NCBI GenBank assembly: GCA_018268315.1
Contig: JAFDWU010000001.1
Span: 163,280-227,279 of the forward strand
Source of the DNA: Armatimonadota bacterium
GTDB lineage: Bacteria > Armatimonadota > Fimbriimonadia > Fimbriimonadales > Fimbriimonadaceae
Direction: 5' to 3'
DNA: 64,000 bases
Positions 16,403 through 25,417 of this stretch are shown here, in pieces. The notes beneath the pieces are model-generated. The model did no database searches. It worked only from the letters and a program-made list of their open reading frames with translations, and was not told the DNA's origin. The position numbers and the translations under genes are program-made. Positions within the stretch are counted from its first letter, which is position 1; each line of letters starts with the position of its first letter.

Positions 16403-17947
16403 ATGAAACGCCTTATTTATCTTGCACTCCTTGCCGTTACCGCTCAGGTGGCCCTTGCCCAAACGGTTGAATCGCACGGGCATTCTATGACCGTTCAAAG
16501 TCGGCCATCCAAATTACAGGCCGGAGCGCCCACCGTTCTCCTCCTCTCCTATTCAGGCGATTTGGCAACGAGCAGGGTGACGGCCAGCCTCGCAATGCCC
16601 AGCATGGCGTCGATGATGCTCGATGCGCCCGAGGTCAAGGTGGTGGACGGCAAGGTTCGGATCGCCTTCGACTTCCCTCACCCAGGCAAATACGAGTTGA
16701 CGGTGGTGATCACTCCGGCGCAGGGCGAAGCAGAGCGATATGTATTCACGCTGAATCCGGAAGGGTTCATGCATGAGGAAGCTTCCATGAAGATGCGCGG
16801 AACCCTCGGGCCGTGGTCGATGAATCGCGAAAGCTCGGGAACCGCATGGCAGCCGGACGCCGCACCGATGATGATGAAGAACCTGCCCCCAGCGGGCGGC
16901 TTTGAGATCGACGCGATGGGGACATTCTTGGCAGGCTATGTTAATAGCGGCAGCAAGCGAGGTGAGCAGAGCCTCTTCAGCAACTCAATGTTCATGCTGA
17001 TGGCGCGCAAGGATGTTGGGGCGGGAACGCTCGGCTTCAATTTCATGACTGCCGCCGACGTTCTTCTGGACGGACCGAAGGGGGTGCCGAACCTATTTCA
17101 GACCGGCGAAGAATTGCATGGCTCGCCGATTGTCGACCGGCAGCACCCTCACAACATCTTCTCTGAGCTTTCGACCAGCTACACGTTGCCTTTTGGCGAG
17201 CGCTGGCAGGGCTTCATTTACGGCGGACCGGTCGGTGAGCCGGCGCTGGGAGGGCCAATGTTCATGCACCGAGCCAGCGGCAGTGAGGTTCCAGAAGCGC
17301 CGATTACCCACCACTGGTTCGATAGCACCCACATCAGCACGGGCGTGATCACGCTTGGCGCAGTTTATGATCGTAAATGGAAGCTGGAAGGCTCCGTTTT
17401 CAACGGGCACGAGCCGGGCGAGAATCGATATCCGATCGGGCCGGTCTCTCTGAATTCGTTCTCGGGTCGGCTTTCATACAACCCGAACGAGAATTGGTCG
17501 TTCCAGGGATCGTACGGCGTTCTGAATTCACCGGAGGCGACTGATCCAGGCGTCGATGTACACCGAATTACGCTGAGCGCGGGTTACGATAAGGACCTTG
17601 GGCAAGATCATCTAAGCGCTACCGCCTACATGGGCCAGAACATTCCAACCGGCGGCCATCGCTCAACCGCTTGGCTCGGCGAAGCAACGTTGTACAAAGG
17701 CAAGGAGTCTTACTTCGCCCGGTTCGAGCGGGTGGATAAAGACGAGCTGTTCGGCGTACCGGCAGGGGACTACATGATCAACAAGCTGCTGCTTGGCGAC
17801 ACCCACACCGTTTTGCGGCAGGACGGACTCGACTACGGTCTTGGCGCTTACGTTGGGCTGTATCAATTCCCTTCAGCCCTCCAGCCCTACTATGGCAAGG
17901 CCCCGGTTACGTTTGGCGTTTTCATGCGCATTCGGCCCGTGAAGTAG
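16403..17947 (+). CDS. outer-membrane protein with N-terminal YtkA/FixH-like domain
   Basis: 514 residues with a signal peptide cut near residue 20. Residues 22-120 look like a small immunoglobulin-like, Met-rich domain (AMPSMASMM), similar in style to YtkA/FixH. The rest resembles a beta-barrel: repeated aromatic strands, with conserved patches DRQHPHNIFSEL, YGGPVGEPALGGPMFMHRAS and THHWFDSTHISTGV. Those His-rich patches occur in a family often found beside metal, especially copper, resistance genes. It diverges from the mlaD-like gene and stands alone. The metal role is inference. Confidence 0.7.
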   Translation: MKRLIYLALLAVTAQVALAQTVESHGHSMTVQSRPSKLQAGAPTVLLLSYSGDLATSRVTASLAMPSMASMMLDAPEVKVVDGKVRIAFDFPHPGKYELTVVITPAQGEAERYVFTLNPEGFMHEEASMKMRGTLGPWSMNRESSGTAWQPDAAPMMMKNLPPAGGFEIDAMGTFLAGYVNSGSKRGEQSLFSNSMFMLMARKDVGAGTLGFNFMTAADVLLDGPKGVPNLFQTGEELHGSPIVDRQHPHNIFSELSTSYTLPFGERWQGFIYGGPVGEPALGGPMFMHRASGSEVPEAPITHHWFDSTHISTGVITLGAVYDRKWKLEGSVFNGHEPGENRYPIGPVSLNSFSGRLSYNPNENWSFQGSYGVLNSPEATDPGVDVHRITLSAGYDKDLGQDHLSATAYMGQNIPTGGHRSTAWLGEATLYKGKESYFARFERVDKDELFGVPAGDYMINKLLLGDTHTVLRQDGLDYGLGAYVGLYQFPSALQPYYGKAPVTFGVFMRIRPVK

Positions 17948-17959
17948 TAGTGTAAAGCC

Positions 17960-18304
17960 ATGCCGTTAAGTCCTCAGTTCTATGAGCAAACTCTCGCACG
18001 GTTTCAGCAGGTCCGCCCCGTTACAGCTAAGAAGATGTTTGGCGGAGCCAGCCTTTATGTGGGCGAAGTTGCCTTCGCGATTCTGGACGACGATCTGATC
18101 TTCTTCAAGACCGACGATGCCAACCGCCCGGATTTCGAGGCCCATGGCATGGGTCCGTGGCATGTCATGCCGAACAGTGAGAAGTATCGCGAGCTTCCCG
18201 CCCACGTGCTGGAATCCGACGACGTCCTTGCTGAATGGGTTGATCGCGCCTGCGAAGCATCTGCGCGGATTAGTGCGGCGAAGAAACCGAAAAGGAAGTC
18301 CTAG
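17960..18304 (+). CDS. TfoX N-terminal-domain protein
   Basis: 114 residues: residues 1-95 match the TfoX/Sxy N-terminal domain, with KKMFGGASLYVGEVAFAILDDDLIFFKTDD and the lysine-rich tail. Full-length TfoX regulates competence in gammaproteobacteria, but stand-alone N-terminal domains elsewhere have no settled role. No TfoX C-terminal domain is attached. The stop at 18302-18304 abuts the likely recO start, so translational coupling is likely. Confidence 0.85.
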   Translation: MPLSPQFYEQTLARFQQVRPVTAKKMFGGASLYVGEVAFAILDDDLIFFKTDDANRPDFEAHGMGPWHVMPNSEKYRELPAHVLESDDVLAEWVDRACEASARISAAKKPKRKS

Positions 18305-19060
18305 CTGGAGAATCTGATCGTCGAAGCGATCGTGCTGCGCCGGCGTCAGCTTGGCGAGCATGATCGGGCGCTTGCCATCCTTACTTTAGAAGAAGGGCGG
18401 ATGGAGGCGATCGCACGGGGCGCTCGCAAGGCAGGGTCTCGGCTCACCGGCATTTCGGAACCTCTTTTTCGCGCCCGGATGACCCTCGTGCGAACGAAGA
18501 AGAACTACTACGTGACCCAGGCGCAGCCGCTGCAATCCTTCCGAAAGTTGCGTGAGGATTACGAGCGGCTTAGCTTTGCGCTCGCCGTCACGGAACTTTT
18601 CGCGGAGGTGTTGCCGGAGCATCACGCAGAGCCCACCGCTTACGATCTGCTGCTTAAGACGATGGAGGCGCTCGAGACTCACGAGAAACCGTACTGCGTC
18701 TCGTGTTGGTGCCAGATGAAGCTGATGCAGATCACCGGCTACCAGCCGGTGCTTGGTGAGAGCGTGGTAACCGGGGAGCCGATTCGCCAAGCGAACGCGC
18801 TGGTGAGCCCTGAGGCAGGTGGCTATTTGGAACCGGATAACGCGGGGCAGTACCGCGACAAGTTCCTTGTCAAAGCCGAAGTGCTAAACATCCTTTCCAA
18901 GCTTCCCTCGCTTGAAGAGCCGCCGCCCAACTTCAAATTCGGGACCGAGTGCCTACAGGCAATCTTCCCGTTTTGGGTTCATATCATCCATAAGCGGCTA
19001 CCTGCGAACGAGGCTCTGCTTGCAGAGTTAAGAAGTGACGAGAACCAGCGTGTACAATGA
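18305..19060 (+). CDS. recO: DNA repair protein RecO
   Basis: 251 residues. The OB-fold N-terminus (EAIVLRRRQLGEHDRALAILT) and helical C-terminus fit RecO, which loads RecA on SSB-coated single-stranded DNA with RecR. I place the start at CTG 18305, directly after the TfoX stop, with AGGAAG about 8 bases upstream. The alternative GTG at 18332 cuts off the conserved EAIV strand and lacks a ribosome site. The zinc-finger Cys cluster seen in some RecO proteins is not complete (CVSCWC only). Confidence 0.85.
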   Translation: MENLIVEAIVLRRRQLGEHDRALAILTLEEGRMEAIARGARKAGSRLTGISEPLFRARMTLVRTKKNYYVTQAQPLQSFRKLREDYERLSFALAVTELFAEVLPEHHAEPTAYDLLLKTMEALETHEKPYCVSCWCQMKLMQITGYQPVLGESVVTGEPIRQANALVSPEAGGYLEPDNAGQYRDKFLVKAEVLNILSKLPSLEEPPPNFKFGTECLQAIFPFWVHIIHKRLPANEALLAELRSDENQRVQ

Positions 19061-19064
19061 GCGC

Positions 19065-20666
19065 ATGAAGCGCCTATGGCTTGCCGTCCTGTGCGTCGGC
19101 TCCCTTCTCATTGTTGGCTGCGGCAAGGGCAATTTCTCTGAGCAGCAGAAGGCTGCCTCGAACGGAAATATCTTCCGCTACCCAATTGTCACCAGCCCGA
19201 CGAAGCTTGACCCCGCGATGGTTCAGGATGGAGACACCCTGGACGCGCTCCAGCAGGTTTACGAAGGTCTCGTGGTGTGGAGCGAGGATAACAAGCCGGT
19301 GCCGTGCCTTGCGGACAGCTGGGACATTTCGCCGGACGGCAAGGTGTACACGTTCCACCTTCATAAGGGTGTGAAGTTCCACAACGGGCGAGAGATGGTT
19401 GCAGACGACTTCAAGTACGCCATTGAGCGCTCCTCGAACCCGAAGCTAGCTTCGCCAACTGCGGAGGACTATCTGAAGGACATCGTGGGTGTGATGGACA
19501 AGCTCCATGGCAAAGCCACCGAAGTGAAAGGCGTTCAGGTGATCGATAAGTACACCGTGAAGGTAACGCTGGATGCGCCGCATGCCTACTTCTTAGGAAA
19601 GCTCACCTATCTGGTGGCCGCGCCGGTTCCGAAGGAGTGCTTCCCTCCGGATAAGGAAGTCGATAAGGTTGAGAATTGCGTAGGCACTGGGCCGTTCAAG
19701 ATGACTCAGTACGTGCCGGACCAGCTTCTGACCATGACCGCGTTCAAGGATTACCACGGCGGCGCTCCGCTCATCGATGGCATTGAAAGGCCGGTGATCA
19801 AGGATGCGACGACTCGCTTAAACAAGTTCAAAGCGGGCGAGGTTGACCTTGTACAGCTTGAGCGAGGCGACGTGAAGGGCGTTCGCGAAGACCCGAAGCT
19901 GAAAGACCAGTTGAAGCTGTTTGACCGCCCGGCAATTTGGTATGTGGCGTTCAACCTGAAGATGGTGCCTCAGTTTGCGGACAAGAAGGTCCGACAAGCG
20001 CTTAGCTATGCGGTTGATCGCGACCGAATCGTGAACGAGGTGCTTGGCGGAGTCAATACTCCCGCGAACGGCATTCTGCCTCCTGGCGTTTTGGCGCATC
20101 GCGACAAGACCGCCATCCTTGGCTATGACGTTGCCAAGGCAAAGCAGCTTCTAGCTGAGGCGGGCTATCCCGACGGGAAGGGCTTCCCGCAACTTGAAAT
20201 GTGGTTCCGAGAGCAGCGACCGGATATCCAGTTCGTGGCAGAAGCGGTGGCGGCGGACCTGAAGAAGAATCTGAACATCGACGTAAAGCTGAAGACATTG
20301 GAATGGGGCTCTTACCTTGCAAAGAATAATGCGAAGGAGATTCCGTTCTTCCACATGCGCTGGTCGGCGGACTACCTTGATCCTCAGAACTTCCTGAGTC
20401 TTCTTCTCACCACCGACGGCAACGAGAACAAGACGTTCTATTCCAATCCGCAAGTGGATGCTCTCTGCGCGAAGGCGGATTCCTCGCTGGACGAAAAGGA
20501 GAGAATCACTCTTTACGCGCAGGCGGAAGACCTGATTCTTCAGGACGCCGCTTGGATTCCGGTTTACTTCCAGCGCGACGCCGAATTGATTAGCCCGAGA
20601 GTCAGCGGGCTGCGGGAGTCCCTTTTCGGACACTTGCCTCACACCACTGTAAAGCTAAAACCGTAA
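19065..20666 (+). CDS. oligopeptide-type (family 5) solute-binding lipoprotein
   Basis: 533 residues. The ATG at 19065 opens MKRLWLAVLCVGSLLIVGC; Cys at 19 is the lipobox cysteine. The body is a family-5 extracellular binding protein (DppA/OppA type): LDPAMVQDGDTLDALQQVYEGLV, TFHLHKGVKFHNGREMVADDFKYAIER, and RQALSYAVDRDRIVNEV. It would deliver peptides or related solutes to an ABC importer, but no permease or ATPase of that system is adjacent. An earlier in-frame start exists within recO but would spoil the signal peptide. Confidence 0.9.
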   Translation: MKRLWLAVLCVGSLLIVGCGKGNFSEQQKAASNGNIFRYPIVTSPTKLDPAMVQDGDTLDALQQVYEGLVVWSEDNKPVPCLADSWDISPDGKVYTFHLHKGVKFHNGREMVADDFKYAIERSSNPKLASPTAEDYLKDIVGVMDKLHGKATEVKGVQVIDKYTVKVTLDAPHAYFLGKLTYLVAAPVPKECFPPDKEVDKVENCVGTGPFKMTQYVPDQLLTMTAFKDYHGGAPLIDGIERPVIKDATTRLNKFKAGEVDLVQLERGDVKGVREDPKLKDQLKLFDRPAIWYVAFNLKMVPQFADKKVRQALSYAVDRDRIVNEVLGGVNTPANGILPPGVLAHRDKTAILGYDVAKAKQLLAEAGYPDGKGFPQLEMWFREQRPDIQFVAEAVAADLKKNLNIDVKLKTLEWGSYLAKNNAKEIPFFHMRWSADYLDPQNFLSLLLTTDGNENKTFYSNPQVDALCAKADSSLDEKERITLYAQAEDLILQDAAWIPVYFQRDAELISPRVSGLRESLFGHLPHTTVKLKP

Positions 20667-20678
20667 TAGATAAATAGG

Positions 20679-21923
20679 ATGTCAAAGAACCTAACGCTGG
20701 TCACCGGCAGGTTTTCAAGGCCCGTCATGGGGCACCAATGGACCCCTAAGGGCCAGGTGCCCGGTGGTTACAACTTCTCGGGCAAGCCAGCTTGGCAAGG
20801 CAATGGCGGCGGAAGCGCAGGCCACCCGGCTCGGTCGCTTCCCTTCACTTTGGAAATGCAAGTGCCAACCGATGTTGGCCAACTTGTAGCGGTGGAGTTG
20901 GTGGGGGTGTTCGCACTCTACGCCGACCCTGCGAACGAAACAGCAGGGACGCGCGGCGCGGCCCTTCAATTCCTGAGAAGCGGGCGCATCCTCCTAAGGC
21001 AGAACCTAGTGAACCAGCGCCACTACGGAGATGCCTACGACCTTGACCTCTCCCTTCCCCCAAGCGGCGATGGCATTACGCTTAAGCGCCTTGGCATAGC
21101 CGATATCGCGGGTGAACGCGCTCGCGTAGACCTGCTACGCATCGAGCTTCCTGAGAGGATGCAGGTTGACGAGTTTAGGCTCAAGGATCTTGGCGCTAGC
21201 TCCTCGTTTGTGATTTACGATGCCTTCTTTGAACTAGAGGCGGTGGGTGCCTGCCCATTCCACCCAAAGAGCAAGGGAATTTCTCTTTCCGAGCTAGCGT
21301 CGATCGTCCGGCTGGGCGATAGCGTTAAGTTCGGGGCGGCAATTTCTCAATTCGCCGATTCGATTGAACTTGCGGAGACGCTCGATGAAGCCCGCGGACA
21401 AGCGCTCACATTCCTTGCTGTCATCACGTCGTCAGCTCTCGAGATTGGCGGCGGAAGGCGCTACCACACGCTATTGCTTGAAGCCGCTCGGGCGCTTGAG
21501 ACCTGCCGATCTTCAAGCGATGTTGCCGCAAAATCGCGCGAGATAATCGCCCGATTGGATCTGCCGGTGGTTGGGCATGCCTCAGGGCCAAATGCGCGAC
21601 TGCTGGACCGCGCGCTGTCAATAATCGACCGCAACTTTGCCCGCGAGCTTAGCGACGATATGGTGGCTTCGCAGCTTGGTCTCAGCACCTCGCACTTTAG
21701 GCACCTATTCCGGCACGCCACTGGCCAGCCGTTCAACAAATATCTGACCGCCTTGCGACTTGAGAAAGCCAAGGAACTGTTGCTTGAGCAGGCGATTCCG
21801 GTTTCACAGGTGGCGGAGTCAGTGGGATTCAGTAGCCTTGCCCATTTCAGCCGAGCTTTCACGAGCCGGTTCAACGTTACTCCAACCTCCATCCGAAGAA
21901 ACGCCTCCACCGCCCACGCTTAG
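20679..21923 (+). CDS. AraC-family regulator with beta-rich N-terminal domain
   Basis: 414 residues. The last ~105 residues are a pair of AraC/XylS helix-turn-helix motifs (LSDDMVASQLGLSTSHFRHLF and VSQVAESVGFSSLAHFSRAF). The first ~190 residues are predicted beta-rich (repeated strand-turn patterns, few helices) and unlike the common AraC sugar-binding cupin. A helical middle region links them. It lies 12 bases after the peptide-binding lipoprotein and 2 bases before an MlaF-like ATPase, so it is probably co-transcribed with one or both. The ligand is unknown. Confidence 0.82.
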   Translation: MSKNLTLVTGRFSRPVMGHQWTPKGQVPGGYNFSGKPAWQGNGGGSAGHPARSLPFTLEMQVPTDVGQLVAVELVGVFALYADPANETAGTRGAALQFLRSGRILLRQNLVNQRHYGDAYDLDLSLPPSGDGITLKRLGIADIAGERARVDLLRIELPERMQVDEFRLKDLGASSSFVIYDAFFELEAVGACPFHPKSKGISLSELASIVRLGDSVKFGAAISQFADSIELAETLDEARGQALTFLAVITSSALEIGGGRRYHTLLLEAARALETCRSSSDVAAKSREIIARLDLPVVGHASGPNARLLDRALSIIDRNFARELSDDMVASQLGLSTSHFRHLFRHATGQPFNKYLTALRLEKAKELLLEQAIPVSQVAESVGFSSLAHFSRAFTSRFNVTPTSIRRNASTAHA

Positions 21924-21925
21924 CC

Positions 21926-22663
21926 ATGCCTGTTGTCGATGTTAAGAACCTAGTGATGCGGTTTGGCTCTGCCACCGTGCTGAAGGACATAGACCTTGCG
22001 GTTGAAAGCGGCGAGATGGTCGCGATCATGGGTTCTTCGGGCGGAGGTAAGACAACGCTCTTGCGGTGCATCAGCGGGCTTCATGCATCCACCTCTGGCT
22101 CGGTAACGGTTGATGGCATCAACGTTATTGAAGAGCCGGAGCTTGCCCGGACGCGGATGGGAATGGTTTTCCAGTCTTCGGCGCTCTTTGATTTCATGAC
22201 CGTATTCGAGAATGTGATGTTTGGCGTTCGAAGGCATTCCAAGGAGCCGCTGAAGGATCAGCGTCAACGGGTTGAAATCGCGCTAGAACGGGTTGGCTTA
22301 AAGGATGAGCATCACAAGATGCCCGCCGAGCTCTCAGGCGGAATGAGAAAGCGCGTGGGAATGGCGCGGGCGATCGTGCTGGAGCCTAAGGTGCTGCTTT
22401 ATGACGAACCGACCACGGGGCTCGACCCGATCACGACCTACACCATCGATGAGTTGATGGCGCGCATGCGCGGCGAGCTTGGAATCACGGGTTTAGTGGT
22501 TAGCCACGACGTTACAAGCGTTATGCGCGTGGCGGACAGGGTGGCATTCTTGCATCAAGGCGAACTTGCCTACTCGGGCGACAAGGAAGGGTTTCTCAAG
22601 TCGGAGCATCCCGCGATCAAGGAACTCCTCACGAAATCATCCGCGTTAGAATTTGCACGCTAG
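21926..22663 (+). CDS. MlaF-like ABC transporter ATPase
   Basis: 245 residues with Walker A GSSGGGKTTLL (about 35-45), signature LSGGMRKRVGMARAI, Walker B LLYDEPTTGLDP and switch His. The GSSGGGKTT form, SALFDFMTVFENVMF and LSGGMRKR are typical of the MlaF/Ttg2A phospholipid transporter branch. No MlaE permease follows. It starts 2 bases after the AraC stop. The orphan mlaD-like gene at 14850-16256 is a plausible partner, but that is inference. Confidence 0.85.
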   Translation: MPVVDVKNLVMRFGSATVLKDIDLAVESGEMVAIMGSSGGGKTTLLRCISGLHASTSGSVTVDGINVIEEPELARTRMGMVFQSSALFDFMTVFENVMFGVRRHSKEPLKDQRQRVEIALERVGLKDEHHKMPAELSGGMRKRVGMARAIVLEPKVLLYDEPTTGLDPITTYTIDELMARMRGELGITGLVVSHDVTSVMRVADRVAFLHQGELAYSGDKEGFLKSEHPAIKELLTKSSALEFAR

Positions 22664-22730
22664 GCCCTTGGTGAACAACCTTGGGGCGATTTCGTTTCAA
22701 GTATTGTTTGCTCGAGGTGTTACCAACAAT

Positions 22731-23213
22731 ATGAAGCGTTTACTAATTCTCTCACTGCTCGCAGTCTCAACAGCGAGCCTCTTAGCACAAGCCCCCGGTC
22801 CTAAGGCGGGCGCTCCTGGCCAGGGCGGCGCTGGCGGCCATGGCGAAAAGATGAACCGCATGGGCCAGATGGAGAAGGAAATTCTCTCCAAGCTGAACCT
22901 TACCGCCGACCAGAAGAAGCAGATTGCCGCTTTGCAGAAGCAGCTTAAGCCAAAGCGCGAGGCGCTGATGGCCCAGATGAAGGATGCCAAGGGTGATCGC
23001 ACAAAGATGCAGGCTCTGCGACCGCAATTCCAGGCTCTGCGAAAGGAGCACGAAGAGGGCCTTATGAAGATCCTCACCCCGGCTCAGCAGAAGCAGTTTA
23101 AGGATGCCATTGCTCAGTGGATGAAGGATCATCCGCGACCAGGCGGTGGAGCTGGAGGCGGAGGCGGACGACCTGGCCCTGGTGGCGCAGGCGGTCCTGG
23201 CGGCGGCAATTAG
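22731..23213 (+). CDS. Spy/CpxP-like LTxxQ periplasmic protein
   Basis: 160 residues from ATG 22731. The signal peptide ends near ALLAQ (residue 20). Two LTxxQ-type motifs are visible (LNLTADQKKQI and ILTPAQQKQFKD) around a Lys/Gln-rich helical pair. The C-terminal 25 residues are Gly/Pro-rich and low-complexity. Spy/CpxP family proteins act as ATP-independent periplasmic chaperones, some with metal-stress roles. An upstream TTG/ATG frame at 22653 adds a non-signal stretch and is unlikely. A terminator follows. Confidence 0.8.
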   Translation: MKRLLILSLLAVSTASLLAQAPGPKAGAPGQGGAGGHGEKMNRMGQMEKEILSKLNLTADQKKQIAALQKQLKPKREALMAQMKDAKGDRTKMQALRPQFQALRKEHEEGLMKILTPAQQKQFKDAIAQWMKDHPRPGGGAGGGGGRPGPGGAGGPGGGN

Positions 23214-23245
23214 CCAAGAGCTTTTTAAGTTGCTTCCACTACTAA

Positions 23246-23283
23246 CCCTGAGCGCCTCGCGCGCTCGGGGTTCCTTCGTTTTT
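23246..23283 (+). terminator. rho-independent terminator after the Spy-like gene
   Basis: The stem CCCTGAGCGC-CTCGC-GCGCTCGGGG (10 bp with one G-T pair) is followed by TTCCTTCGTTTTT. It lies 33 bases after the stop of the Spy-like gene. It overlaps the end of the convergent HD-GYP gene region and may serve both. Confidence 0.85.
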
Positions 23284-25417
23284 AAGCAGCCTTGTCGCGG
23301 CGAGTGCTGCGAATAATCTCGACAAAGACCTTCACCATTTCGGGATCAAACTGCGATCCGGCGCCCTTTTCGATTTCGCTGAGAGCGAAGTCGACATCGA
23401 GACCCTTTCGGTAGGGGCGGTCACTGGTCATTGCGTCATAGGTGTCGGCAATCGCAAGAATTCTAGCAAGCCATGGGATGCGGTCTCCCGCTAAGCCGTC
23501 CGGATAACCCTTGCCGTCGTATCGCTCGTGGTGATGGCGCACACCGGGAAGCGTTTCTTCTAAACCTGGGACCTTGCGAACAATCACCTCGCCCAAAGCA
23601 GGGTGGGTCTCCATGATCGCCCGCTCTTCGTCGGTCAGGCGGCCGGGCTTCTTCAAAATGTCATCGGGAACGCCGATCTTGCCAACGTCGTGCAAGGTGC
23701 CGGTGCGATACACAAGATCGACCGTGTCTTCATCCGCGCCGACCGCGCGGGCGAGATCAACCGCGTAGCGGGCAACCCGCTCGGAGTGGCCGTTCGTGTA
23801 GCTATCCTTGGCGTCAACCGCGGCAGCAAGCGCCTGGATGGTGGCAAGGCTTCCGTCCTTAAGGTAGCGGTGCAGACTCGCCGCATCAAGCTCCTCGTTT
23901 TCGTTCTGTGATTCAAACTTTCCAACCTGCCCGCGGCCCAACTGCTTGGCCCGATTCAGTGCGATTTCCGCGGCAAACAGGACGCTCTCGTAGTCGTCGC
24001 CTGGCTTTAGTTCGGCGCAACCGCAGCTTGCGGTTGGCTTCACTTCTGCGCTGATCCCGGTTAGCTGAGGAAGTATCTTCTTCGCAAATTCAGTGGCCGC
24101 ATCGACATCGCAATCCTGCAAAAGCAGCGCAAATTCTTCACCGCCGTATCGGCACGCAAGGACTTCGGGGGTTTGAATGCCGGCGAGGATTTTGCCAAAG
24201 CCCTTCAGGATTTCATCGCCTTGATCATGTCCGAAGCGCTTGTTGATTTCGCCAAGGCGGTCGATATCGAACATGATGATGGAAAGCGGCGTGCCTTCTT
24301 CGTTTGCCTTTGCAGCTGCTTCTCCCACTTCCTCTTTGAACCGTCTGTGGTTCACCAAGTCGGTAAGGGGATCGAGATACAGCATCGCCAGCAGCCGGTT
24401 CTGAGATTCGACAATGGTCTGCACCATCTCCTTCATCGCGGTCTGCAATCCTAAAATCTCGCCGCCGCCGGTCAGGCGAATTTCGGCGTCCCAGTTGCCT
24501 TTCTGAATCTCGTGGGCGTATTCGGCGGTTTCCTCGATGGGCTTGGAAATTTCGTCGGAAATCTTGGAGAACACCGCCAGCGAGAGCAAGCAGGAGACGC
24601 CGAGGATGATCATCAGAAGCACGAACAGCTTGCTGTACTTGCTTGCAGCCTGATCGAAGCTCTTGATAGCGATAACGCTGCAGCCGCCATCGAACATGCT
24701 TTGCTGGAGCGGCTGCATGTAAGAAAGGTAAACGTTGCCGTCTATCCGAACCGCTTCAATCGTGTCGGAGTGGCTGGGAAGCGATATCCCGTCAACCGAA
24801 GAGGCGATGATGCGGCCGTTCGACACAAAGGCAAGCTCGGAATCCAAGCTGGTTTTCAGCTCTTGAACGGTGCTGCGGTCAATCTTTGAAAAGCTGCTAA
24901 TGGAACCCTTGGTGTATTCGCCTACGGAGATTGGGATCGTTACCGCAAGCAGCAGCTTGCCATCGCTTTCGATGAGCCCGCCGGCTTCCTGGCCGTCCAA
25001 GGCATGAGCAATTCGGTCTTTTAGGCGCGCGGGCGTTGCGTGCACGCCGGACATGCCAATGACGTTGCCGTCTTTATCGGTTATCAGCAGGCCATCGGCG
25101 TCAGTCTGATCCTGGAGATACTTGGCGGCTTGGGAAATCGTGGCGGTATCCACTTTGCCATCGATAGTGGCGTGATCCATGATCGAACGCAGGATCGGGT
25201 TCTTGGCAACGAGGCGCGTCTCAGTGCGCAGGGTGCGGCCGCGGTCGATGATGAGGCTATTGAGGAGCGAGGTGACCGCTCCAACATCCTTGGTGATGGC
25301 GTTTTGCGCCTCGCGCAGGCCCAAAAATGCGAATGAAAAGGCAACGAGAACTGCAATCACCAGCGAGCTAAGCGCGGAGAGAAAGAGCAGTTTTCGACGC
25401 AGTTTCCAATGCTTCAT
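23282..25417 (-). CDS. Cache-HAMP-GGDEF-HD-GYP membrane sensor
   Basis: 711 residues. Transmembrane helices at about 10-33 and 264-283 flank a periplasmic Cache-like domain (35-255). A HAMP linker (about 285-340) leads to a diguanylate cyclase domain with GGEEF at 425-429 (active type), and then an HD-GYP domain with HD at 575-576 and HHERYDGKGYP at 628-638. One chain may thus both make and hydrolyse c-di-GMP. It is downstream of and overlaps by 4 bases a cupredoxin-like gene on the same strand. Length and domain order are typical of HD-GYP hybrids. Confidence 0.92.
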   Translation of the reverse strand: MKHWKLRRKLLFLSALSSLVIAVLVAFSFAFLGLREAQNAITKDVGAVTSLLNSLIIDRGRTLRTETRLVAKNPILRSIMDHATIDGKVDTATISQAAKYLQDQTDADGLLITDKDGNVIGMSGVHATPARLKDRIAHALDGQEAGGLIESDGKLLLAVTIPISVGEYTKGSISSFSKIDRSTVQELKTSLDSELAFVSNGRIIASSVDGISLPSHSDTIEAVRIDGNVYLSYMQPLQQSMFDGGCSVIAIKSFDQAASKYSKLFVLLMIILGVSCLLSLAVFSKISDEISKPIEETAEYAHEIQKGNWDAEIRLTGGGEILGLQTAMKEMVQTIVESQNRLLAMLYLDPLTDLVNHRRFKEEVGEAAAKANEEGTPLSIIMFDIDRLGEINKRFGHDQGDEILKGFGKILAGIQTPEVLACRYGGEEFALLLQDCDVDAATEFAKKILPQLTGISAEVKPTASCGCAELKPGDDYESVLFAAEIALNRAKQLGRGQVGKFESQNENEELDAASLHRYLKDGSLATIQALAAAVDAKDSYTNGHSERVARYAVDLARAVGADEDTVDLVYRTGTLHDVGKIGVPDDILKKPGRLTDEERAIMETHPALGEVIVRKVPGLEETLPGVRHHHERYDGKGYPDGLAGDRIPWLARILAIADTYDAMTSDRPYRKGLDVDFALSEIEKGAGSQFDPEMVKVFVEIIRSTRRDKAA

